The notes under the pieces are model-generated. The model was not told where the DNA came from. It saw only the letters and a list, made by a program, of their open reading frames with translations, and searched no databases. The translations under genes and the position numbers were made by a program. This document shows, piece by piece, positions 15,670 to 27,100 of a stretch of 61,284 nucleotides of DNA (within the stretch, counting starts at the first letter, position 1; every line of letters begins with the position of its first letter). Source of the stretch: Fuerstiella sp. (GTDB lineage Bacteria > Planctomycetota > Planctomycetia > Planctomycetales > Planctomycetaceae); the NCBI GenBank assembly GCA_022843805.1, contig JALHMY010000054.1, positions 1-61,284 of the forward strand, written 5' to 3'.

Positions 15670-17625
15670 CTACTGCGGGTCGGCTTTCGGGAAATTCGGC
15701 ACTTCGTAACCGGCCAGCGGTTCGAAGTGGAACCGGGAATGGCGATGACGACTGTACTTAGCGTTCCCCTCGATTGGCATAAGGATCGGAAGGTAGGGAT
15801 CGGTTACGCCTGCCGAGTTCATCAGCCGCTGCAGCTGAGCCGCCCGCTGGGCAACCGACGCATGCGTCCGAAGTTGCAACGCCAGCGACTTGTACGTCAT
15901 GCCCGGCGATTGCATTCCAGCCACGACGGCCTCACGAAACTGCTCGCGTTGCGGTTTGTCGAACAGATCCACAGTCAACTCACTTTGGAAGGTTGCGGCC
16001 GGGCCGGGCAACCGCGATGAGGCAGGAAGAAAGTTCATCAGGTTCAGCATGAATTTCGCTCGCAGGACCGGCAGACCACCATCAATCAGACGATACGGGT
16101 AGACATGGATCTCGGGGATCAGTTCTCGCATCAAACGTGCGAACGCCGGGGACGTCGTCTCGATCTCCTGAAAGGCCGCATGGGCCAGTTTCTTCCATTC
16201 GTCAGCCGAAGGGAGTTCCGGCGTCTGCTTGGTCTGCTCCGCTCGCAACCGCTGGCGACGAAACCGGAGTTCCGCCAACTGTGTTTCGGCTTCCCTCAGG
16301 CTGTTGAGCAACGCGACGCTTGTGCCGAATTCCCCAATTGCTTGAGCGTAATGGTCAATTGAGCGAACGAGTTTGCCTTCCTGCCGATCGAGTTGACTGA
16401 TCTCAGTCACAATCCCGGACATTCCTGCACGAGCTTCTTCCCGGACCAACGACCGGAATGCCTCATCGAAGCCATCCAAGCCTTCGATTTCGTTGCGAAT
16501 AGCGGACATCACCTTCTGAACCATCAACGGTCCGTCACAGGTAACGCCGTTCCAGCAGCGGTGCCTGCGTGCTCCTTCGCACATCAGGTGATGCGTCTGG
16601 CCATGACCGCCGTAGACGAACTGGTGGCCACAGATACCGCAGCGGAGATGTTGTCCTGGCCACCGCGTCCGTCGACGAGACACATTCCGGCGGCAATCCT
16701 GCCCCGTCTTTCCGCGTCGGTACTTGTCATTGCGGAGCCGCAGCATGGCGATGATGCCGTCGTAGTAGGCCGGTTCAAAGAACGCGAGATGCGGGCAGTG
16801 ACGGGTCAGCAACTCCGCCGGAGGGGCCTTAATCGACCTCTTGCGGCCCGACTTGTTGATCCGGTCGACCATCCGCACGTTGCGACGACGCTCCCCCTTG
16901 AGGATGGGGTTGTGAGTCACCTTGGCAACGAGTTCCGGCGTCCATCGAGGATTGCGTGCATACGGTCCTACCGGGATCCCCAACGCATTCAGCCAATCAG
17001 CGATCTCAGCATACGTCTGTTTCTCTTCCAGACGCTCAAACCATTCCCGATAAATCCGCTCCGCCGCCGGATCTTTCGAGCACTCGGCGTCCGTCGCCTT
17101 AGGGTGTGGTTTGAGATAGCCGTATGGCAGGCATTGGACCACGCCCCCCTGCGTAAAGCGGTTCCGCAAGCTGCGTCGAATCCGCTTGCTGGTGTCCTTA
17201 TTGTACGTTTCGTGCCTCATCACCGCGAAATACGAGGAGAGCTCCCAGCCTTCAACCGCTGTATCGACGTGATCATTGATGGCGATCACGCGAGTCTGCT
17301 GGTCCACCGCGTTCTCGCAGAACACGTGCGCATGGACACGCCGACAGATCCGCCCCAGGTCTTCTGTCAGAACGAGATCAAACTCGGCCGTGCGTTCGAC
17401 CAGACTCAGATACTCCGCCCGTTCCAGATTCTCGCCGCTTCCCTGGCTGGCGATGATCTCCAGTGTCCAAGCGATGGTCACATGTTCCTGGAGCCACCTA
17501 CGATAGTATGCTTCCTGATCGGCCAGACTCCGCGGATCCTGATGCGTCGTGCTGATCCGACAGATCCCCACGACCACCAGCACGCTTCCCGACTTCGGGA
17601 CAAATGGAACTCCCCAACTGCTCAT
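15670..17625 (-). CDS. Large serine recombinase (site-specific integrase/resolvase family)
   Basis: This 651-residue protein begins with a serine-recombinase catalytic domain: GICRISTTHQD, with S25 the likely nucleophile, and arginine-rich LTEDLGRICRR, as in phage-type integrases. A recombinase domain (about 165-300; GIPVGPYARN, NPILKGERRR) is followed by a zinc-ribbon (LRCGICGHQFVY plus a CEGARRHRC cluster, about 340-375) and a coiled-coil region. The size fits integrases of phages and integrative elements. The start has AGGAG upstream. It sits at the edge of the defence-gene region and may be the mobility gene for that segment; attachment sites were not found. Confidence 0.9.
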   Translation of the reverse strand: MSSWGVPFVPKSGSVLVVVGICRISTTHQDPRSLADQEAYYRRWLQEHVTIAWTLEIIASQGSGENLERAEYLSLVERTAEFDLVLTEDLGRICRRVHAHVFCENAVDQQTRVIAINDHVDTAVEGWELSSYFAVMRHETYNKDTSKRIRRSLRNRFTQGGVVQCLPYGYLKPHPKATDAECSKDPAAERIYREWFERLEEKQTYAEIADWLNALGIPVGPYARNPRWTPELVAKVTHNPILKGERRRNVRMVDRINKSGRKRSIKAPPAELLTRHCPHLAFFEPAYYDGIIAMLRLRNDKYRRGKTGQDCRRNVSRRRTRWPGQHLRCGICGHQFVYGGHGQTHHLMCEGARRHRCWNGVTCDGPLMVQKVMSAIRNEIEGLDGFDEAFRSLVREEARAGMSGIVTEISQLDRQEGKLVRSIDHYAQAIGEFGTSVALLNSLREAETQLAELRFRRQRLRAEQTKQTPELPSADEWKKLAHAAFQEIETTSPAFARLMRELIPEIHVYPYRLIDGGLPVLRAKFMLNLMNFLPASSRLPGPAATFQSELTVDLFDKPQREQFREAVVAGMQSPGMTYKSLALQLRTHASVAQRAAQLQRLMNSAGVTDPYLPILMPIEGNAKYSRHRHSRFHFEPLAGYEVPNFPKADPQ

Positions 17626-18152
17626 GACGAGTCACTCCTTTCCTTGGGAGCAAAACTCGCCCGAAAAACCGAATGGCACACTGTGCCATTCGGTTTGACT
17701 ACCGGTGAGAATCCGTGACTAACAATGACCACGCCTGACAAACCGCAACTTTCGGCCTGGAAAGCCATTTGCGTCACAAGTGACTACAAACACGTGAGTT
17801 GCGAAGTGACGTGCGGAGTGTCCCTCCCTCTCCGCTTTGAGACGTTCCCTTTGGACTGCGGCAGCCTGCTGCCGCTTTTCAATCCACAGCCTGCTGTGGA
17901 CAACCGCCTGCAACTTGAACATTCGGGCACAAGGCCAGCACGATCCCCGGCCCCAACCGACCTCGCGTCGGTTGAGCCCAGGTTTGAAAACTACAGGCTC
18001 GTTTCCAAACCTTCGTGAAGCTGGTTGTCGTTTGCTGTCTTCTCCGTTCGCGTGGTTTGCCAGCGATCGTCCGAGCGGAACTCCTCAGGGTACACTACAA
18101 AGGTGCCAGGAACCGTTTATCAGGAACGCTGACGTCAATGCAGAATGTCCGA
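17626..18152. other. Gap with three clustered short palindromes, no supported gene
   Basis: No gene is seen. Three hairpins cluster within 120 bases: GCGGCAG/CTGCCGC at 17858-17875, TCCACAG/CTGTGGA at 17883-17900 (both with loop CCTG), and CAACCGAC/GTCGGTTG at 17954-17974. They look like REP-type intergenic palindromes. The spacer separates the accessory region from the giant gene's end. Confidence 0.6.
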
Positions 18153-21100
18153 TTAAGTTGTCATCAATAGTTCGATGACCTGATCCATCAGTTTCGACTC
18201 GAATTCGGATTCAGATTCGCCTCGTGGATTTCCCGTGTCTTTGGGCAGATCTTCCGGCATGCGAGCGGCACTGGCCGGGACCCGATCTTCGGGAGTCTCA
18301 GAGGCAACAGGATGGGCTGCAGCGACCGGACTGTCCGACGCAGGTATAGCGTGGGGCAGCGTCCGCAGTTCGCCCTGGCCCGGCAAAAGAACGAGCCGGA
18401 ATTCCCCGTCGGAGTTCACCTCGGCGACGACAAAATCCACCGGTGCACTGTATGCGGTTGTGACACCGCTGCCGCTGACTGCCCGAATCCATGCTCGGTA
18501 AGTCCCTGATGCAAGGGGTGTAACGGGAGTGAATTCGTGGCCTGTGAGACTGGCTTCGTTGATCACGCCGTTGTTCACAACGTCGAGCCGATTGACCAGC
18601 AGTTCATAGCGTGCGGCGAGTTCCACCAGTGTCCATGCGAACGAGGGGCGGCCGGGCAGGGCAGAAGTGCTTACGGACAGTACTGGCGCGACGCCGATCC
18701 CGAAGTCTCTTTGGGCAGAGAACTCCCCGAGGACATCGTTGCCGGCATACGCACGGACCCAGACGCTCCAGAAGCCGGTATCCATAGCGGTTGAGGGAGT
18801 AAATGACGTTGTGGTAATATTGGGTACCTGTATCACGAGCTGCGAGTTCGCGAGGTTGCGGGCGTACAGCAGGTAATGAGTCGCTCCGCGGAGGGCGGTC
18901 CAGGTGAAGGTGGGACGTGTATTAAACGTCGCGACTGGCGGAAGCAGCAGGGTGGGCGCGGTGGCGGCTGTGGCATCAATCGAAAATGACCATGGCTGAC
19001 TCCAGTCACCAGCCGTAGCGTACGACGCGTAGGCCCGAACCCAGACTCGGTAAGTGCCGTGCGGCAGTTCGGAGGTTTCGAAGTCCGCCGTCGTCAGAGA
19101 AGTTCGGCGAACGATTTGTGCCTGCGGAACATCCACGCGGTTGATCCACAGATCATATCGCACCGCACTATCAACCGGAGTCCACCGGATAACTGGGGTA
19201 GTGTCAGTCGTTACACCGACCGGCGACATCACCGACGGTTTTCCACCAATATTCAGTGCTCGACCCGCCGAGTAGTTACCGAGGATTCCCCCCGGACCCA
19301 CGGCCCGAACCCAGACCATGTAGTTGCCGATCGGCATGGCCGTCGTCGGAGTAAACGATGTGTCCACGATATTCTGGTTGCGAATGTACTGAGGACCGCC
19401 GCCGGACAAACTGTTGACCCACAGATCGTAGCGAATGGCTCCCGGAACCGGGTCCCATTTGAACTGCGGTGTCTGAGAAAATGTGGACAACCCCGGTCCG
19501 GCGACGGCTGGCGGCGTCAGCACACGGAATTCTCTGCCGACGGACCAGATCCCAAACTTGTTCCCGGCATCGACAGCACGGACCCACATTCGGTACCGCC
19601 CGAGCGGCAGCTCGGTTTGGGGGACAAACGACGTTGAGGTGAGACTGGCATTGCGGAGGAACTGAGTCTGACCGGTTGAGAGGTTGTCGATCCAGAGATC
19701 GTAGCGTACAGCTCCGGGGACGCTCAGCCATTCGATGGTCGGAAAACCGGTTGTCTGGGTGGCAGAAATCGGCCGGAAGGAGGCCTGTGTGTTAATGACA
19801 AAGACCGACTGCTGACTCCATGGGGTGAACGTATTATCGTTGTATCGCCCACGTACCCAGATGCGGAATTCACCGACCCCCAGATCCTGAGTTGGCACCC
19901 AGGATGTGGCGGCGACGATGGGACGGAGGACCGGTTGCTGTCCGGTCGACTGATTGGTGATCCAGAGATCATAGTCCTGAACGCCGTCGATGGATGTCCA
20001 CTGGATCGTTGGCCGCATCAGTTGTGTGGTGGCAGCGGGAGCCGTGATCGAGGGACGCATCACCATCACTTTGGTCGTGGCCTGTGCGACCAGAGGAGAT
20101 GGCTGTTCGAATCCCACATTGTCCGTGGCGACACTGTAGAAGCGGTAGGTCTGGCCGGACTGACCGGAAAATGTCGCCGAAGTCTGTGTCGTATCATCCA
20201 GCCACAGCGTGAACGAACCATCGTTGTTCGCTACGAAGATATCGAATGTGGCGATGCCGGAACCGTTGCCGTCGTCACCGGACCAGCGAACGAGGAAGGC
20301 TTCGGTATGCGTTGTCACAGGCAGTGCAGCGACCGCACTTTCCGGTGGAGTGTCGTCGATTGTGTTGGAATAGACGGGCGTATTGATCGGGGCGTTGAGG
20401 TCGAAAACGATTTCTGCCTCAGCGTCGATCCTGGTTGCGTCCGCGATAGTGGTCTTCGGACGAATGGAGTACTCGACGAAGCCTTCGCCTTCGGGTGAAC
20501 TCACGTTCGGTGGCAGGAAACCGGCGAACACCTCGGAAATCAGGTCGCCGGTTTCGGGATCTGTGGACGTGAAGGCCCAGGTGGCGATTCCGGTCGTCAG
20601 ATCCAGTTCGATCCGGACATCGACGAAGAACCCGAGCGTGCTGACTTCGTCGATGCGGGTTTCGTAAACATTCTGTCCGGCCGGTACCTGAAAGCTCTGG
20701 TTGCCCCAGCCGAAGCTGCCGATTTCGAACGTTGTCCAGTCGAGATCCGTGGACAGCTGCTGCGTGATGAAGACTTCCTGAGCGGGTGCGGTCGCGCTGG
20801 CGATGTTTTCGAACCGGATCGTGTAGGGAAATGTGATTTCCGATCGGACGAAATGTTCGTCGCCGGAACCTGCTGGGCCGACGATGTCATTCGGATCGAA
20901 CGAACCTGCGAGGCTTGAACGTCCCGAACCACCTCGTTTTTTCCGCCTCGGTGGTGGAGGATCCGTGCAACTTCCGTTGCCTGTTGTGGATGCTCTGGCG
21001 ATGAGGCGTTCGGCTTCGTGCAGAGCTTCGTCCCGGCGTTTCAGTGCGTTCTCGTAATTTGCTTTCGCGTTCTCGAGATCATTGATGTCAACCAGAACGT

Positions 21101-24100
21101 CAGAAATGCCCTGCGAAGCGGCGCTGATTGTATTGAGCGCGTTTGCAATCGGACCGAGCGTGTCCTTCAGCTTCTGAAGAGATCTGGCTGCGGCAGGTGG
21201 CATTCTGGCGATTGCCTCGTCCAGCTTCGGCAGCAGAGCCAGAAGTGTCACAGCATGCGATCCCAGTCGGCCAGCGAATCCGGTGACTGCACCTACCACT
21301 CGGCTGACGCCTCCAAGGCTGGGATCTTCGCCAAAACTGCGGATGGCCGACTTGACCCCGGCCAGGGTCGTGGGACCGTTCAGTTCCGTGACGATACTTT
21401 GTGCGGTAGCCGTACTTGCACCAACGCTGGACTGAAGGGCATCAAGAAAGTCCGACTTCTGGGCCAGTGCTTCCGTGATTTCCTGCATGGTCTTTTGGAG
21501 CTGAGGTAATATCACGTCGTCCACAAAAGCCTGCTCATAGAGCATCTTCAGGGATTTTGTTTCGGCACTCACAAATGCCTGGGCGTTTCGGATGGACGCA
21601 TTGTTCGGTTCGAAATTCGTCAGGAATCGCTTCATCTCCGGCGAGTTTGCGAGGGACTTGATCTTCGTGGACTGGATCGTCAGATCAACGGAGAACTGCA
21701 GCAGGTTGATCCCAAACAGACCAACGTTCGCCCACAGGATTTCCTGAGCAGCGAGATATCGGGTTTGCCAGGCATCGAAGAACCCATCGGCGGCTCGCTG
21801 CATCGCCAGTGCCCGCTGAATCGCGGCCCGCGCGGCATCGGCTGCGGAGCCGCACAGACCAGCCGGGATTCGCGGTGTGCGGACCAGCCGCGGCTGTTCC
21901 TCGGGTACCAGAAGAGCTTCCTCAATCCTCTTTCGCAGACCGTCAACACCGTTGCGGATCCACGCCGCGACAGATCCCTGATCATCGGCGTCGCTGGTGG
22001 CGGCCGCGAATCCCTGCATCGGATTGGCGACGTCGAGGCGCGTCAGTTGCAGCCCAACATCCGGTGAATGCCAGGTCGCATTCACGACAACGGAATCGGA
22101 AGCGGTCAGGTTGACAACACTGGAAGCAATGTGGAAACCATCCGCTTCTGCGGCGACTCGGTACGTTCCGGCAGTCAGATTTTCGAACCGGAAGACACCG
22201 TCGAAGTCGGCTTCGGTGGTGCGAACAGCGACGCCGTTCTCGTCCAGCAGCGCAACGAGGGCGCCGGCGGGAGTGGAGCCTGCCGACGTGTCGGCGACAA
22301 TCTGACCGTCGAGTGCAAATGTTCCTGCCGTCAATTGCAGATTCAACATGGCGTCCGTGGTGGTGACCAACAGATTTGTTGGTGGCAGTACACCGGAAAA
22401 TGTTGTGGCGCTGTCAGGCTCGGCTGCGGTGACCTGGTACTGTCCCGGGGGAAGCAGAATGGAATAGCCACCATTTTCATCGGTGGAAGTATCCCAGCGG
22501 AACTGACCAGCAGAGTCGGTCACGACGACCAGTGCATTTGGCAGGGCGGCCCCCGCAGCGTCTGTCAGAGTACCGCTGATTTCCGTCAGGTCTTCGAGAG
22601 TTAGCTGGACGGAGTTTAATCCCCGCCGGACATGGATCAGCCACTGGTAACCACGCTCTCCGTCATCCGCGATGATTCGGTACCATCCGGGAATCAACCC
22701 GCCGAAGGAGTAACGACCGTTTTCGACCAGTACGGTACGCATCTGAAAACCGAGGTCATCCTGCGGAATAATCACCATGGCGAACGTCGAGGTTGTCTGA
22801 GTATTCGTGGCGGCTTCCATGAGCGTGACGGTTAGCGGGGAGGAATCCGGGTCGGCGAAAACTCGTACAAAACTGCCGGCGGAGACCGTGACTCCCGAAA
22901 CGGGCGGGTAGTAAATATGCTCGCCCGAAAACCGCAGCTCATATTCGCCGGGACTGACGAATGGGAACACATACTGGCCGTCAGACAACGACACCGTTGT
23001 GGCCACAACCTGATCCTCGACGATCAGCGCGACATGCACCCCTGCGACTCCGTCCCTGACGTTTCTTCTCACCCTGCCCAGGATAGCACCAGCCGCAATT
23101 TCAAAGTTGACAGTGACCGTTTCCGGCGTCGTGCCCACGGTGAAATCGTGACGATATGAGCCGTCCGGCAGCATCAGCGTGTAGTTCCCTGGTGTCAGTT
23201 CCTCCACTCCAATACCACCGTTTTCGTCGGTCAGAATCAGCAGGGACTCGTTGGACGGAGTCAGCAGCACCAGCGACAAACCCCTGACAGGGTTGACAGG
23301 GTTCACCCCGGTCTGCGTCACGGTCCCTCGCAGGACCGAAGACGCCTGCATCTGAAAGTTCATCAGCGTGGTTTCGTCGACGGTGACGGTGACCATGTCG
23401 AAGAGCGTCACCGCCGCTGCCGCTGTGACCTGAACTTCGTACTCGCCCGGAGCGATCCGGGTCAGTTCATATCGGCCGTCAGCGTCGGTGAATGCCGATA
23501 CGACCATGATCCCGTTCTGAAACACATCAACCGACGCCGCGGCAACGGGAGCAGCTCCTCGCATGACAGTTCCTGAAACGCTGCCGAAACCTCCGGGATT
23601 GATCTCCAGATCAATGCCTGTCGTCGTCTGTCCTTTAGCGACAGCTACGTTTTCCACAACGTCGATCAGCGAAGTCTCGGAGCGTCCTGAGACTGTGATC
23701 AACCCCGATGGCATGCCGTCAATCAGATAGATGCCATCGTTATCAGTTACTGCTGAACGTGATGTCCCGTCGGGGGCTTCGGCCACAACGGTGATTCCAC
23801 TGAGCGGCAGACCGGTGTCGCCATCCAGCGTTCGGCCGGTGATCGAGCCTCCATAGATCGAGATCAGATCGGCGACGTTCACGGTCTGATTCGCAATCGC
23901 CAGGATCGGAGTGCTTCTCGCGGGTACTGTCGTCGGCGTCTCGAATTGAATCACGTAGGTGCCGTCCGGCAGGCCTCGGAATTCGTATCGACCTCCAGGC
24001 CCCAGCGTTGCGGTAAAGTATTGTCCTTCGGAATTGACTGCGGTGACCGATGGGATCACGTCGTTATCCGGATCAGGCACCAACACCCGATCCTCAAGGG

Positions 24101-27100
24101 CAGCTCGACCGATGATTGCGGCTCCGGTCTGCACCAGCCACTCCAGCGGCTCCGCCAGGCCACCCTCCGGAACCGTTAGCAGACTCAATGCCCCTGGAGC
24201 CAGAACTCCGTTGAATTTCAGGCTGTATTCACCCGGGGGAAGTGGCAAATGCAGCAGTCCGTCAGCCCGGGACGTGGCCGGAATGGTCTCTCCGGTTGAA
24301 GTGTTTGTGGCTTCCAGCAAAACGCCCGCGGCCGGTCGGCCAGGTTCGTCCAGAGACAGTCGGGCCGTCACCGTCGTTTCCAGCTCGGTGACGCCTTCGG
24401 CAATCAGGAACTCGATCAGCTCCGGAAGCTGCCGTGTTCGATTTCCTGTCGCGATGTGATGTCGTGTGGCCGCGTCAGCCAGAATTTTTGTGTAGTCACC
24501 TTCCGTAGTCCCGGCTGAAGAGAATTTCAGGTCAAATGCGGTGTTCCAGATCTGTTCGGCATTATCCGGTCGAATCACGGTTCGCAGCTCTTCCCAGTCC
24601 ATCACGTCGGCGGAGTCATCCGACAGAATGAACGAGTCGATTTGGACGTTACCGCCGATGAACCGAAACGGAACTCGCACTGTTTCGCCGGGAGCCAGCA
24701 CGCCAGCCGGTCCGGACTGGCTGGTCGCCAGAAAAAAGATGTTCCGAGTGAAGTCCTGGCTGACGTCAGGAAACCTGAAATCGCCGTTTCCGGCGACAGT
24801 AATGACCGGCGCGACCAGATCGGTGTCGCCGGAGTTAGTGTATTCCAGAATGGCGGAATACTCACGACCGGCGCGAGTTGTTCCAGGCAGAGTCACCGTG
24901 GTTCTCAGGAAACCGGCGACTCCCTGCACGACTTCGAAAGCAGCGGCCAGGACTTCTGTCCGGTCGCCGTCCGAAATTCGCACGTCGTAGGTTCCGGCGC
25001 TCAGAGTAGTCAGGTCGAATGTCGCATACACGTGGTTTGGCGTGGTCTGGGCGTTCGTCGCCAGTGCGACGACATTGCCGGAACCGTCGAGCAGCGCGAC
25101 GTTTGTGTCCGGCGTGAAGCCCGAACCGCTAACCACGCTCGTCACTTCACCCAGGTTCGATCCACGCAGCGGTGCCATCGAATTTACCGCGAACTCAATT
25201 CGCTCCGTGGAGAGCTGGAATCCGGTCGGCAGACTGGCGCCTTCGCGGCCCTGCACCAGAATGTACCAGGCGCCGGCACGTGCCGCCGGAATCGTAATGG
25301 CACGATTCAGTTGCAGAGGCTGCACTGCAGCGAAGTCGAAATTCGCTCTCGTCGGAAGTTCGTTGAAGCGTACGAAAACGTCGGCCTGATGGAGCTGCTG
25401 CAGCATGGTTCGCACGACCACATCGCCCCGCCCCGCAGGGACTTCGAGTTTCAGAAACAGACCCTGCTCATTGGTAATCATGTCGGAGAAGTTGTCACCG
25501 AGAGCAATCGTCCGCACCGTCGACGCGATCGCTGCCCCGGCCACTCCCATATTGTCAGCGCGGTTGGTGTCCGGGATGCGACGTTTGCTGTCAGCCAGTA
25601 CGATCACCTGGAAATCGCCGTCCAGAACTCCGGGCATTCGAGCCGTCAGTGTTTCCGTGTATGATCCCAGTGCCGCCAGTCCGCCGGAGTGCGTAACGCG
25701 GCCGATCAGCAGGTCGCTCGGATCAAACGTGCCGTCGGTGGACAGATAGATCGAATCGTCCCATTCGCCAGTGAGCGTCGCGGTCGAGGAGTTCCGAACG
25801 GTGTATGAGATCGTGATTTCGTCACCTGGGCTGGCAGCGGCGGGAACGGTGATTGACGATTCGTCAACGAGGATGTTGAAGGCTGACGCAAGCGCCGTGA
25901 GCGTGACCCGTTCAGCCGACACGTCCGCCGAGAAGAACGGATCAAGTCCGACGAACGCCGGATCGTCACCAGAACGACTGCCGTAGGTGATCACGTTGTA
26001 CGTATCACCCATCGTCGGGCCAAATCCTGCGACCAGCAGTGCTTCAACTTCGGACAACGAAGCACTTCCGGAAATGGCCAGCGTGCCGAATTCGCCTGAT
26101 GCCGGACGTCCGCCAACTTCAACACTCACGCGGCTGCCAGGTGTTGACGCCAGACTTGCCGCATTTAAAGTGCTGCCCGCGCCGACATGCAGCGTTCCCT
26201 GAACTCCGGCCACCGGTGATGAGTATCGAAACGCGAGTCCGTTTTCGCTGGCCAGCCAGATTTCTCCGGTCGTGTCGTCGACCGAAATGTCGGACAGAGT
26301 GTGTCTGGCTATTCCGGAGAATGTCAGGTCGACGTCGGTTTGAAAGACGCCGTCCGGTGCCAGGACTCGGACGCGAGCCTGGCTGCTGCCGACAACCAAC
26401 AGCTGGCCAGCGCTGTCGATTTCGATGCCGCCCCATGCACTTACGCCGAAGAATGGCGACCCTTGTGGCTGCACCGGAAAAGAAGAGATTGTGCTGCCGT
26501 TCGATGCATTGACTTCGGTGATCGTTGCATTGTTTCCCAGGACATAGACCGAGTTGCGACCCGGATGATGGGCGACTCCCGACTGGTTCATCCCTACCGA
26601 GTTCAGCGACTGTGTGGCAATCACCTGACCGCTGACCGGATTGATCGCGTACAAAGTCGGCGGAGCGACGTTGCCGTGGATGAACAGGAGTGTACCAGCC
26701 GGCACGATCGTCCCACCGACATTCAGGTCCGACGACGTGATATCTATGCCGGACACCGTCACCGGACCGCCCGGCTGAACGATCGTCCGCAGCGGCCCGC
26801 CGGGAACGTCCTGAACGTAGAACACCGGGTCACCGTTCACCCGGTCATTACGCGGATGTGTCACGCGCATTCCATTGCGAAAAGCTAGCCCGACGAAACG
26901 CCCACCAGCGATAGGGGCCACATCCAGCAAGTCCGCAGAGACTTGTGTCACTCCGTTGGTCAAACCTCCCGCTGTGGTGAAGTTCCGTCCGCCGGTCACC
27001 TCGAATCGACCGCCATTGACGGCCAGCGAACCGATGTTCGGAAATGACGAAGCATCCCCGTCGAGTGTCACGGACGCCAGCAGTGTGCTGATTGGGACTG

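Noticed and set aside
16393..17718. 441-codon plus-strand frame
   Set aside because: Antisense to the serine recombinase, whose domains and start are clear.
17858..17974. CRISPR array
   Set aside because: The palindromes differ from each other and are not regularly spaced direct repeats.
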